NCBI GenBank assembly: GCA_047967505.1
Contig: CM106540.1
DNA: 64,000 nt
Reading direction: 5' to 3' (one strand)
Source of the DNA: Dipteris shenzhenensis
Lineage: Eukaryota > Polypodiophyta > Polypodiopsida > Gleicheniales
A program made the position numbers and the translations under genes. Positions 47,318 to 58,699 of this stretch are shown here, in pieces. Within the stretch, counting starts at the first letter, position 1. Each line of letters starts with the position of its first letter. The notes beneath the pieces were generated by a model. It did not search any database and was not told the origin of the DNA. It saw nothing but the letters and a program-made list of their open reading frames with translations.

Positions 47318-50300
47318 GTCATGTGTTGACACATAGATCATATTAATCTCCCCTGCATGTAGCTTCTCTTTGACATAATGATAATGAATCTCAATGTGCT
47401 TCGTGCGAGCATGAAACACAAGATTCTTTGCCACTCCTATAGCACTCTCACTATCAATGAGAATTGGAGAAGGACCCTCCCATATGAGACGAAGATTAGC
47501 GAACAAACGTCGCAACCACACTCTACTGTCGCTGTGAAAGCTGCCCTGTACTCAGCTTCACATGAGGAAGTGGCCACTGTAGATTGCTTCTTGCTCAATC
47601 AAGAAATGCAAGCTTTGCCCAAAAAGAAACAATTACCACTAGTGGACTGTCTGGTATCATAGTCTACAGCCCAATATGAATCACTATAAGCATGCATCTG
47701 CAAGTCACCCCCCTTGGGAAACATCAAGCCAAAAGACTATGTGCCTTGCAAATGACGGAGGATGCGTTTTACAGCCTGCCAATGTGTTGTCTTTGGGCTG
47801 TGCATATATCTGCTCACCTGAGATACTGCATACTGAATATTGGGTTGTGTATTGCACAAGTAGATGAGGCATCCAACAGCCTGGCTATAAAGTGTGACAT
47901 CCACTGATTCACCAGCATCATACATAGTAAGCTTCAGCCCCGGCTCCATGGGAGTGGCAATAGGCTTATAATCATGCATGTTGAACCTATCCAAGAGCTT
48001 CTACACATACTCTTCTACACATACTTGGATTGAGATATAACGATGCCACGCTTGTCTTGTATAAACTGGATCCCCAAATAAAAATTTAACATGCCCAAAT
48101 CTGTCATGTCAAATTCAGCTTTCAACTTAGCCTTAAAATCTGCAATTATATCCTCATTTGACCCCGTGAGTAGCAAGCAACATGTCATCTACATAAAAAA
48201 TGATGACCAAAATATCCCCCCCCATCCTTCTTGATGTAGAGGGTACTTTCCGTGGAACTATTGTGTAATCCCTTACTTGCCAGAAATGCATCTATCTTGA
48301 CATACCATGCACGTGGGGCTTGTTTCAGCCCATATAAAGCTTTGTTAAGCTTGCAAACCTGAAGTGCATTGCCAAAAAGTTCAAATCCAGGAGGTTGCTT
48401 GACATAAACCTCTTCCTGCAAGTCCCCATTAAGGAAAGCTGTTTTTATGTCCAACTGATGGACATTTCACACAAAATTTGCAGCCATCGCAATACTGACC
48501 GTATGGTGGTCATTTGGGATGTAAGAGCAAAAGTCTCATAATCTATGCTCTTCTTCTGTGCATACCCTTTGGCAACCAGCCATGCCTTGTACCTGTCAAT
48601 AGACCCATTTGGCTTCCTTTTTACATTGAAAACCCACTTGGTACCAATGGCATGTTTACCTGGTGGCAAATCCACAACATCCCAAGTCTGATTTTTCTCT
48701 ATGGACTGCAACTCATTGTGGATGGCATGCATCCAATGCACATTATCCTTTGCTTCTTCAAAAGAGTCAGGCTCCTCTTCATCAAGAAGAGTCCCTGCAT
48801 AAATTGTCTCAACTGAAAGAGCCCCCCCTGCGTGCCTTACTGCACTACGAGTCCTGCCAGGCAATGGGGCCGCAAGCCTACTCTCCCTGAGAGTCTGAAG
48901 CAACCGATTTGGGACTGTTTTGGCTGCGTGTATCTCTTGAATCTCTTGCCTGACAACTTCATCCACACCCTCTGGAGGTACAAAATCAGCCGGTGGCTGA
49001 ATCAGGGCATGTGGATTGGGAGGAGGTTGCTGTAAATTCTGATTTTCAGCGGGGGAACCAAATGCTATAGGAAGCATCCCCTCAAACACATCATCTGAAG
49101 AAGTTGGAGTCTGAAATTCAGCATGTGTATGTGCTGAACTTTCAGAGAATATAACATCTCTACTCACCAAAATCTTGCATGTAGCAAGATTGTAGAGACG
49201 ATGCTTTGTGAACTATACCCCACAAAAATGCATTTAAGTGCTTTATCTGACAACTTGTGTCGAAATTCCACAAGCACGTGGGCATATGCAAAACAACCAA
49301 AAACTTTGAAATGGTCCACTAAAGGCTTTCTCCCATGCCATGCCTCATAGGGAGTGATTGTCTTCAAAGCCTTTGTGGGAGCCCGATTCAAAATATAGTT
49401 GGCACACGAGGCCGTCAAGCCAAAACCTGTGAGGCAACTTCTTACTTTTTAGCATGCATCTATCCATCTCCATGGCAGTGCGATTCTTCCGCTCAGCTTT
49501 GCCATTCTGTTGAGGTGTAAGCCTCACTGTAAGCTGATGCGTGAAACCTTTCTCCTTCAAAAATGCCTCAAATTCATGAGACATATACTCTCCCCCTCGA
49601 TCTGTGCGAAGTGTCTGCACCTGGACCCAAGGGTAGTTGGTGACGTCATCTATGAATGTAACAAAATAAAGATAACCCCCAAAAGCAAGTGACCTTATGG
49701 GACCGCAGACATCACTCTGAATAAGCTGTAATTTCCGTGTAGCTTTCACTGCATCATCCTTCTTGAAAGGAAGTCTATGCATCTTGCCAAGGATGCAACC
49801 TTCACATGCATGAGGAGGAGGTGACTCTAAAGGAGGCAATGCATCAACCATATCTACCTCTGAAGTGTCATTAAGCTGCCATAGCTCATGTGCCCATATC
49901 TGGCATGCCATAACTCCACATTCTGCATCGCAGCAGTGGAAGTGCTCACTGATAATGCAAGATCGGATCTTTTTTCATATAAATCAAGCTGGAAAAGACC
50001 CTGATACGAAGTGCCAGACAACATCAAAGCATAGTCATTCTCTTTATCTTTGACTGCGCACTTATCATCATCAAAAACCACCTGAAATCCTCCCCTATTA
50101 AGAGAGGACACTAAAAGCAAATTCTTCTTTATGCCTAGCACATAGAGTACATCTGAAATTCTGAAATCTGTGCCATCAGTGAATGTGAGAATAATGTCTC
50201 CCACTCCACACACTGAATAAGAAGAATTATTTGCACAAGTCACCTTCTTTTTGGTAGCTGGAGGATGCAGAGATACAAAAAGACTCTTCTTGGAAGTGAT

Positions 50301-51485
50301 GTGCTTTGAAGCACCACCACTGTCAAAATACCAAGTATAAAGTATCTCATTGATACTGAGAGAGCATGCATCCTTTGAAGGATCATAGTTGCAAGTCAAA
50401 AAAGCATAAGGGTCATCATCATTGGTGGCTGTAGCATCTGAACTACCCACTGAAAAATCTGAAGTGCAAGACAAAAAGGCAGAGTGTTCTTTCACAAAGT
50501 TGGCTGCAACATCTCCCCCATCATGAGTATGTGGAGCTGATGCATCTGACATAGCCATACCTGAATCGCTTTTCTTCTCTTTAGCTATGCGCTTCTTGCA
50601 TTCTCCAATATAATGACCTGGCTTCTTGCAATAGTGATAAATGCCCTTCTTTTTCTCCTTAAATGCATCAATCTTAGCCTTATAAGAGGGCTGTCCTGAA
50701 TCAGCTTTATGCTGATGTGCGGGCTGATTGGCATGTGGCTTTTGCTACCCTTTACCCTTGGGCTTGAACTTGGAAAGCATGGCATGCTCGCCAACCCGGG
50801 TTGCCATATTTCTTCGAGTCTGCTCCTCCTGCAACAGAAGTCCTACCAACTCGTGAAAAGAGAGAGGATTGCTGCCCCTCAATGACAAATTCAGCGAGGT
50901 GTGGAAACCAAGATAGGACTCGGGAAGAGAATTCAGAGTTGTGGTGATCATCTCTAAATCCGGAATGACTTCATCAATATTCAGCAATTGTTCCCTCAAA
51001 TCCTGAAGCTTAGTGAGGTGAGAATTCATGGAATCTCCCTCATCCATATGTGTATGGGAAAGATCTCGCTTCAGAAAGGAAACTCTGGCATCATTTCTTG
51101 CTGCAAACATACACTCTAGTATCTCCCAAGCTGCCATAGATGTCTTGCATGACCGAATGTGAGATATAATGAACCTCTTGACAAAGAGAGAAATCATTGA
51201 AAGAGCTTGTGTATCTCTAGAGTCCCATCTTTTCTGCTTTGCTGTAGGAGCGGCTGCTTCAACTACTTGTGTTGCATTTGCACCTCTACCCTTACCTCTA
51301 GCTGTAGGAGTGACAGGTGTAGGCATTGTATCTGGTCTTGCTTCATCTCCATTGACATAATCCCAAAGGTGTCTGCCAACCAAGATATTGCGAACCATGA
51401 AACTCCATAAGGAGTAGTTGGTGCCATCCAACTTATCCTCCTGTGTGAGAACTCTGAACACCTCATTGGGGTTGTTCTAAGCCAT
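47318..51485 (-). pseudogene. Copia gag-pol polyprotein, frameshifted
   Basis: The start ATG is at 51485, but its third codon is TAG at 51479-51477, where relatives have Gln. Gag runs to about 50.6 kb, with a zinc knuckle 'YCKKPGHYIGEC' missing its first Cys and a TAG just before 50745. Protease follows ('WYFDSGGASKHIT'), then the integrase zinc motif ('WHARYGHMSYGSL', 'CEGCILGKMH'), core residues 'IQSDVCGP', 'FIDDVTNYPWV' and 'TPQQNGKAERKNRT' (a short internal deletion near 49625), RT ('DIKTAFLNGDL', 'FYVDDMLLA' at about 48198-48172) and RNase H to 47318. Frameshifts lie near 49880, 49420, 49165, 48450 and 48190. Confidence 0.88.
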
Positions 51486-52052
51486 TTTTGCCAGATAAAC
51501 TCAAAAAACACAGCAAATTGACCAGGTAAAATCTCTTTTTGGGATGTCAAATGCACGAGTAAAATCTGCAAAGAAAATTTGCCCGCAGTGACAAATATTA
51601 TCACAGCCTATCAAAGGCTCAAAATGCACCAAAATGCTTTGCTTAATGCCCAAAAATCTACAAATAGAATTTGCAAAAAATGACAAAAGTCTGCAAATTG
51701 ACCCGTACTAAGTCCAGAACTACTTGCAAACTTCCAAAATGCTCTTTTACCTGCAAAATTGCAACCCAAATGCAAAAGCCCCAATTTCTTGTGGGAAATT
51801 GCATACATAAGAGGGCAAATGCTCTAAAAGCCCCAAATGTTGCATAAATTGCACTCTGCCTACAAAAGCCCCAAATTTCACTGCCAAATTGCAGTGTAAT
51901 TGCAAAAGCCCCAAAATTCTCCAAAACTTGCAGATCAACTGCAATGTCTGCTAAAGCTTTAAATGTGCTCCCAAAAGCTAAGCCAAACAATGGCTGAATG
52001 CACAACTAAACCTGCAAATGAATCTTGCCAAGAAATGACGGACATCGGACAC

Positions 52053-52923
52053 CATAGTTACTATCAAACACGTTTGATTGATTTTTCAAACGTTTGGAAA
52101 CGTTTGAAAAAAAGGCGTTTGGAAACTTCAATCAAACTTTGCTTTGCATGCACAAGTTTGAAAAATCCCACGTTTGAAAAAGACCCTAAGTCTTAAACTA
52201 TGAAGATTTCGCCTCTTTTTTCATGCCCGTTTAGATGCCCGTACCCACACGATGGCATCCATACCTCCTACGTTGAAAGCAACAGCTCTCGTGACGTGTG
52301 CTGCTCTCCGGCCCTAGGGTTGCATGCTGCAGCCTGATCTAGCTTTTAGATGCTAGCTACTAGCTACCATGTATTTAGTAGCTAGTTAGTAGTTCCTAGC
52401 CTTGACATTGATGTGTGGGGACACCATTGCTTTCAAGTTTCATATTTTGCAGCTAGCAAAGTTCTAACTTGTAAGTTTTTTTTTGAGAAAAAGGGTTTCG
52501 TATTTGACTTTGTAATGTTGTTTTCAATTTATTGGCCTAGGCCCCAAGCTCCAAGCTTTGTAGTTCAACTCTTTGAACGTCAAAACTCAAAATGTGATTG
52601 GTTTGGCAGTACTAAGTTTGTAACTGGTTTTTGCTTTAAATTTCGAACTTTAAATGAAATTTCTAGCTTGTAAGCTGTGTATTATTTTTTATATCCTTTG
52701 TAAGACTAGAATAAGTCCAATCATACAAATTTAGATTTTTTGTTGTCCTAATGACACTATGTCAAAATATGCAGCATAATAATGACATATATGTCAAAAT
52801 ATGCAGCATAGCATTTTTTTAATTGAAATTATGATATTAAAAAAACCCACGTTTGAAAACTTCACCTCATTTTTTCAAACTTATCAAACGTTTGGAGCCT
52901 TCAAACGTTTGATTGTAACTATG
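52053..52923. mobile_element. hAT-like non-autonomous DNA element
   Basis: The left end reads CATAGTTACTATCAAAC and the right end, on the other strand, CATAGTTACAATCAAAC. An 8-bp TCGGACAC flanks both sides (52045-52052 and 52924-52931), the duplication size of the hAT superfamily. The element is 871 bp, AT-rich, with several self-complementary caaacgtttg motifs near both ends and an internal near-duplicate of 'atgtcaaaatatgcagcata' (about 52757 and 52794). No transposase frame is present, so it would need a partner. It sits in the leader of the copia element and is therefore younger than it. Confidence 0.8.
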
Positions 52924-53005
52924 TCGGACACCTTCAGCCTGCAACAGCGGGAGCTGGAAGAAAAGAGCAAGGAGCAGGGAGCAAAGAGCAAGTCCGGAAA
53001 GGAAA

Positions 53006-53018
53006 TGCTCTGATACCA
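53006..53018 (-). promoter_or_regulatory. Copia primer-binding site (tRNA-iMet)
   Basis: On the minus strand TGGTATCAGAGCA begins two bases inside the 5' LTR. It is the standard site for initiator tRNA-Met. Confidence 0.9.
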
Positions 53019-53020
53019 AA

Positions 53021-53282
53021 TGTGAGAAAACAAGAGAAGAGCAAGAGTGTGCAAAAGAGAGAGTGAGCTGAATGTAGTTCACTCCCCAAAGTGTTCTGAA
53101 CTGAAGTGACTGAAGTGTAGTATAATGAAAGAGATAAGGGTTTTGTCTAAGTGACAAATCACTAACCGTAGTTACAGATTAGACCATGGTGAGGAGGAAA
53201 AACCTCTAAGAGGGAAAAGTGCCCCTAACCCACTTATTACATTACATTGGCCACTGCCTAGAATATAATAATAATTCTAACA
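53021..53282 (-). repeat. Copia 5' LTR
   Basis: This 262-bp LTR runs TGTTAGAATTATT...TTTTCTCACA on the minus strand. It resembles the LTR at 53903-54129 (shared ctctaag, aagtgcccctaac, cactgcctagaatataataa). On its outer side the sequence ggggaggg directly abuts it, like a polypurine tract. Confidence 0.85.
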
Positions 53283-53902
53283 CCCTCCCCATGAGTTGGA
53301 CCATGGTGAGTTGGAATGTGCACGTGTTACATGATCGTACACGGAGCCATCCACAGTATCTGATACTCCACTAGGAGCCACAGAGGGCAGTGGTAGGTCG
53401 GATAATAGATTTCCTTTTGATTCAGGAACACATGTTTTCAGCAACAAACATTGGATACCGCCATCACCTCTTACCAGGAACAAAATGAGAGGTTTGATCC
53501 TCATCACAAGGCAGGAGTGGAGGGGTCTGTATTTCAGCCTCGCAGGCAATGGCCCCAGAGGTTTTCGATTAGGGGGAGCTCATAGTAGGTTGCGTAGTCT
53601 GGATGGGCATTCAGTCAAGGGAGTCTAGGATAGGGATCCTGAACGTGTATGCACTTACTTGCCGATAGCACCGCCCTGCTTCAAGAGACGACTGGCAGTG
53701 TGTCTTGTTGGAGGTGACTTCAACAACCTAGAGCATGTGGAGAACAAGTAGGAAGGAGCCTCCTTCTCTGAGATGCCTGCAACAAAGAGGAGCACTCGGG
53801 AGCAGTTCATCTTTGTGATCAGGGACAGGGACTGTTAGCGAGAGGTAGAGTTTACAAGAGTCCTGAACAGTCTACAACTCTCCTTTGGTTAGAGGAGAGA
53901 GG
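53283..53902 (+). pseudogene. LINE endonuclease fragment between two copia LTRs
   Basis: Plus-strand frames contain 'GELIVGCVVWMG' (about 53574-53610), 'IGILNVYALTCR' and 'VGGDFNNLEHVENK' (53709-53745), then 'REVEFTRVLNSLQLSFG'. This is the C-terminal half of a LINE endonuclease with its GDFN motif. It matches the minus-strand copy at 56.2-56.8 kb. Stops and a frame change break it. The first 60-80 bp after 53282 may instead be the 3' end of another copia interior. Confidence 0.65.
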
Positions 53903-54129
53903 TGTTGAAATGGGAGTGAGAAGCAAGCAAGGGGGCAGAGAGCAAAATGTAGAATACTGGAATAGATAAGATTGAGAGACTACAAGTGAGGAGGTGTTTT
54001 TGTTTAAGTGGCAAAACCACACTAACCCACTAACTGTGGTTAGGGGGAAAAACCTCTAAGGAAAAAGTGCCCCTAACTCACTTATGGATTACATTGCTCA
54101 CTGCCTAGAATATAATAATAATTCTAACA
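53903..54129 (-). repeat. Copia 3' LTR of a second, truncated element
   Basis: On the minus strand it begins TGTTAGAATTATT at 54129, right after a purine run (ctgcagggggg), and ends at 53903. It is related to but clearly diverged from the LTR at 53021-53282. Boundaries rest on the TG/CA rule and the polypurine tract. Confidence 0.7.
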
Positions 54130-54720
54130 CCCCCCTGCAGTGCCAATGTGATGATGTACACGGAAGTGATCAATCATCACCAAAAGGAGATAAGTTCAAC
54201 GCACTGCGAAATGTCTCAAACTTCTCACGTGGAAGTGCTTTGGTAAAGATGTCTGCAACATTGTCATTTTGACACAATGATCATATTGATCTCCCCTGCA
54301 TGCAACTTCTCTCTGACATAATGATAATGAATCTCAATGTGCTTCGTGCAAGCATGAAACACAGGATTCTTTGCCACTGCTATAGCACTTTGACTATCAG
54401 TGAGAATCAGAGAAGGACCCTCCAATAAGAGATGAAGATCAGCAAACAAACGACGCAGCCAAACACATTCAACTATCGCTGTGAAAGTTGCCTTGTACTC
54501 AGCTTCAAATGAGGAAGTAGCCACTGTAGATTGCTTCTTGCTCAGCCAAGAAATACAAGCTTTGCCCAAAAAGAAACAATTACCACTAGTGGACTGCCTG
54601 GTGTCATAGTCTCCAGCCCAATCTGAGTCACTGTAAGCATGCATCTGCAAGTCACTCCCCCTGAAAAACATCAAGCCATAAGACTTTGTGCCTTGCAAGT
54701 AACGGAATCTCTCATGCAGT
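54130..54720 (-). pseudogene. Copia RNase H, open reading frame of a truncated copy
   Basis: A 144-codon open frame (54698-54264) holds a full copia RNase H pattern: 'MHAYSDSDWAGDYDTRQS' with the first acidic residues, 'FEAEYKA' with the catalytic Glu, 'LILTDSQSAIAVAKNP' and 'HIEIHYHYVREKLHAGEI'. It lacks internal stops, unlike the rest of the window's pol remnants. After 54264 the frame shifts into a short tail leading to the polypurine tract and LTR. Everything upstream of RNase H is missing at about 54720, so the gene cannot work alone. Confidence 0.85.
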
Positions 54721-54829
54721 ACATATCACCAAGACCTCATCTCAAAGCTTCTAGATAGAGGCAAGTTGCAAGATCACAGCCACATGACACCGCAAAGACG
54801 TAAGGCTCTACGAAGTGAAGATGAGGAGC

Positions 54830-55080
54830 ATGTCCTCACGCGTGCCCAAGTATTATGAGATCTTAGGGAGATACCATTGCCTTTTCTCCCATGGATACAA
54901 TTGTATGAGCACAGTCATTGACTACCCGAACTAAAGATGCACCGCACACTTTGTACACGAGGCCACCCGACTTAGGTCCAAATGTATGAGACCCGCTATA
55001 TGGGACCTAGCTAGAGATAGCAAGAGATCACAAAATTCCTCTTCATAGGAAAAGAAGTGGATGGGAGGTATCAGGACTGA
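54830..55080 (+). pseudogene. Unrecognised coding repeat, copy 2
   Basis: The frame 'VPKYYEILGRYHCLFSHGY', 'MSTVIDYPN', a stop, then 'RCTAHFVHEATRLRSK' parallels 43.38-43.63 kb. The copies differ by substitutions and a stop. Similarity fades beyond about 55.1 kb. A related phrase 'gcagacatg' occurs downstream of both. Family unknown. Confidence 0.4.
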
Positions 55081-55299
55081 GACCTTGATTTTCAGGCACG
55101 CCAGTTCAGCAAGGGACTGTGGACATAAGCCGAGCATCCACCCGCCCCATCCGGGGCATTCATTGCAAATCATCTCGGCTATAGGCTGCCTCATGCGACC
55201 CATGGGTACATCCTACAGAAAGGAGCAGAGTACATCAGCAGTAGATTGCAGACATGTTTCAAAGACACCGCAACTCTAGATGGGATCCTAGTTAGGTCC

Positions 55300-56239
55300 A
55301 TGCAAAGCTCAGGTCACTCATGCCCTAGACATGATATAGGACACATCACACAATATGACAAAAACTCCTCAACACACACAATTTATTTCCTATAGTTCCT
55401 AGTGTCATCAGTACTTCTTTCTTAGAGGCATGATAGATACCTCTATTCCCCCCATTGGGTGTGTACTCTCATGATGATTTCAGATTCCATGGTCTCATAT
55501 CCTTTTTTTGACCTTCCACATACGTTAAAAGTCTTTCTTTCTTTCTTTTTTCTCTCTATACTTCTTTAGCTGGGTATGGGGTGAACGGCAGCTTGTGCCA
55601 CACCCAAAACCATAAATACGCATAGACACACATTTCAACCCCTTTTTCCCTCTCTTTCTTCTCCTGTGCCACCCCAGCGAGAGCTGGGGCGAGCCGAGCA
55701 GTTTGTCTCATTCCTAATTGGATATCCTTCCTTTCTTTTCACTTGTGGTCAATAGCTTACCCCAACTTCCCTTTTGTAATAGGTAAGTGTGTCCCCTTCA
55801 CCTTGTCAACGTTTGTGGCCAACACGTCCTTGTGCTTTCATTCACATATGTGTGAACACTCGTTTGCTGAAATGTGGACACAATGGATTATGGAGTTGCA
55901 AATTCTTGTGGTTTCTTTAGTAAGTTTCCCTTAACTATGTCAAAGAATTTTGCTTATTGCATAGATAGTTAAAGTTATCTTCCCCAACCGGTTCAGGAAA
56001 GAGAATAGACTGCTCCATGCAATGTACAGAGTACCATACAAGGTGTGGGAGAAGCTGCATGTGCTGCAGCACGAGGGATTGGAGCCCTGTCTGCTCTACT
56101 AAATGCCAAACTAGCCCAACCACCCCTTTTTGAGGGAACCCTTGGTGTGGTTTTTCCAAATGCCATACAATAGGAGAGTCACTTGACATCGTCGTGCCTA
56201 GCAAAATACTGACTAAACCCCCCTTGTGCATTGCCGATA
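55300..56239. other. Unassigned stretch
   Basis: This has short frames only. Two similar gagctggg phrases occur near 55570 and 55680. The part from about 55.9 kb may belong to the minus-strand LINE that follows, but I could not match it to a domain. Confidence 0.4.
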
Positions 56240-56810
56240 GACTAGGTAAAGTCTTCATAATTTGTCTTCAAAACCATCATGTCAGTGCTGCCTGATAGAG
56301 AAACCAGGACTCCCCGAAACCTACAAAACCATCCCTTGCCAAGGGTCTTGGTCCCTGATGGAAAAGACAACCTGCTCCCCCATGCCCAAGCTCCGAGGGA
56401 GGCACAGCAACGAAGGCAGCCCCCCGAGCTTCTCCTTGAACTCAAGTTGTTAAAGTCTCCTCCAACAATCCAACAATCCATATCTAACAGACTCTCTATC
56501 ACCTACATCTAAGAGGATGTTGTTTGCTATCGACAAGTAGGTGCATAAACGTCAAGGATCCCTGCTGAAGTATTCCCCATTCTTAGTCCCAACCACACTA
56601 CATGTCCCACTATAAGCTCACCTTGATCATACGCCTCAAAGGCCAAGGCATGTCCTATTGAGATGCAAACCACCCAGCTACATCTGATTGCCAGGGTCCA
56701 GATCTTGGGCTCCTTCTTGAAGGTGTGTTCATCTACATATGTCAATAGCTGAGAACGTGTGCTCCTAGAGCACGAGAATATTAAATGACTGCCCAACGGG
56801 CTCTGCAACT
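56240..56810 (-). pseudogene. LINE endonuclease fragment
   Basis: The minus strand gives 'LAFEAYDQGELIVGHVVWLG' (56640-56590), 'AGILDVYAPTCR' ending at 56527, and after one stop region 'MDCWIVGGDFNNLSS' (about 56480-56440). These are the middle and GDFN motifs of an L1-type endonuclease. Stops and a frame change separate them. The small LTR element at 56862 lies just upstream of its 5' part and may have cut it. Confidence 0.7.
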
Positions 56811-56861
56811 CTTACCGTAGGATCAAGTGCTGTAGCTAGTGACATGCCCAATCATGGAAAC

Positions 56862-57141
56862 TGTTGGAGATATCATAGCAAAAGAGTGTGGTGATGTGAT
56901 GTGTTAGTGTGTAGTACTGGGTGATCTAGTACTAGTTCATGTGTGTGTCATGTGTGAGTGCCATGTGTCATTATGTAAATTATCCCATATACACTAGGTG
57001 CTAGTGTGTGAGTGAGTAGCCTATATAAGGCTTGTACTTCTCATGATTATGAATAAGATAGGCTTTCATTATGTTTTCATTCATGTATCATTTCCTCACA
57101 CCCTAACCTTTTCTCCGTCTCTCTCCACCATGTTTCTAACA
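56862..57141 (+). repeat. 5' LTR
   Basis: TGTTGGAGATATC...TTTCTAACA, 280 bp, with a TATA-like cctatataagg at about 57020. The primer site follows directly. Confidence 0.92.
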
Positions 57142-58106
57142 TGGTATCAGAGCTAGGTTCACCCTACCGTAGCTGCCACTTCATCCTAGACCTAACCCTA
57201 ATTCTGCTCAAACCTTTCTTCTTGTAGCCGCCTCAGCCCTGCACATATCCGCCTCATTTCTGTCTCCTTTCAGCTGCTTTCTATCCTTTTAGGGTTTTTG
57301 CACAGCTGCCATCTTTGCTGCCCATTACACCTCTGTTTTGCAGCACGTTTGCTCTCCTTTCTGCACGCGTAGCCTCTCCATTGCCTCCCCTTCATAGCTG
57401 CCTCTGTTCAGGTCTGTTAGGAGCAGCACATGTGGAAATTCGAGCCATTTCAGAGCATCTTCATCCCCGTTTTTAAAGTTTCCAGGCTGCTGCAGCAGAG
57501 CAGCCCATCCACGCGCGTTGGTTGCAGATTTCCGACCTCTTTGGAGGCATTTTCGACCCGTTTTGGAGCTCTTGCTTGCATTTTCAAGGTGTTCTAGGGT
57601 TGCTGTTGCAGAAGCACCTACAACAGAAGCATTTTCGAGCAGTTCCTTGGTCTCCAACACATCTACATCAGCCGTTTTTGGCATCAAAGACCTGCTACAG
57701 CATTGGGAGCTGTTCTAGGGAGGCGCCTTTCACATTGTTGACTTGTTTCTGCACATCAGAGTGTCCTAGTGAGCCGTTTTTAGGGTTTTGGACCTGTTGC
57801 AGCACCTTGGGCAGCTATCATGCCCACAAGTGCTCACCTCGTGGTTTATTTCTGCTTTCGGGGCATATACCTACTGCTTTCTGATTCGGGTTCACATTTG
57901 GAGCACCACTAGGCCTCTATTTCTGTCCTCTTGCATACGTGGACCCTCCAAGGTCATCGACTAGCTGTTGGCCACGCTTATTCCAGCCTTTCTTCAACTG
58001 CCTTGCATTTGTGAAGGTTGCTGATCCATTTCAAAGCCCTAGACCAGCCCCTTCATTTGCTGGTTATCCATTTCAGCCTACTGGTTTTGTCACCTCAGTT
58101 TGATAC

Positions 58107-58358
58107 ATGGAGCCTCGTCCTCGTGGTGAAGACTCATCAGCACCACTCTCAGCTAGGGATGAGCAGAATGACAAAGCAATGGCGTTTATTAGTGTGAAGT
58201 TGGCTAACAAACTACTACATCAACTTGACCTCACTACTTCAGCCAAGGAGAACCTGGACAAGCTCAAGAATATTTATGCTACATCTACTGGACTTGAGCA
58301 GGAAGCTTCATCTACTGTGCATGATCTATTCCTCTCTAAGGAGGAAGATGATGCTTAG
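58107..58358 (+). CDS. Short copia-gag-like ORF in non-autonomous element
   Basis: An 83-codon frame begins 'MEPRPRGEDSSAPLSARDEQ' and continues 'DKAMAFISVKLANKLLHQL' and 'SAKENLDKLKNIYATS'. This looks like the part of copia gag (UBN2-type) in which a Trp-Asp-x-Leu stretch precedes the knuckle. It ends in an acidic EEDDA, without a zinc knuckle, protease or pol. It sits about 965 bp inside the primer site after a long leader. Downstream is a diverged duplication of a 57-bp phrase ending in 'gaatgtatt' (58373-58484). It may be translated and help packaging, but this is inference. Confidence 0.45.
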   Translation: MEPRPRGEDSSAPLSARDEQNDKAMAFISVKLANKLLHQLDLTTSAKENLDKLKNIYATSTGLEQEASSTVHDLFLSKEEDDA

Positions 58359-58699
58359 TTCTATGTGTGTTTGTGTTGAGTCAAATAAAGGTTCTCAGCC
58401 TTGAGTTGTCCCTCTAAATTGAATGTATTTGGAGTCAATTAGAGGTACTCTGCCTTGGGTTGTCCCCCAAAAATGAATGTATTGTCTTTTACTTTAGTTT
58501 GATGGTATTGACCACCAAGTTCAGAGTAAGGGAAGGGTGACGAGTGATGGTTTTCCCTTGCCGGTCGCAAGCTGACTGAGAAGTTGCTATCACACGGGAG
58601 ATGTTGGATAGTTGGACTTGCTCTTTGCAGTATTGCGGTGGAGGGGGGATTGGTCTACTCTTGCGTGTTGAGTCTCACACTCTTTGCTTGGAAGGGGGG

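Larger units (their letters stand above)
47318..53282 (-). mobile_element. Ty1/copia element, 5' LTR to RNase H, 3' LTR lost
   Basis: On the minus strand: 5' LTR (53282-53021), primer site, a 1.5-kb leader, gag, integrase, RT and RNase H. Homology with other copia RNase H ends stops at about 47318, right after 'VSTHDN', where LINE-like sequence begins, so the polypurine tract and 3' LTR are missing. The leader hosts a later hAT-like insertion (52053-52923) and a degenerate 'caaaagccccaaat' minisatellite (about 51765-51920). Confidence 0.85.

Noticed and set aside
57325-57884. Long frames on both strands in the leader of the second small LTR element
   Set aside because: They overlap on opposite strands and match nothing; the plus-strand gag-like ORF downstream is the only one with family resemblance.
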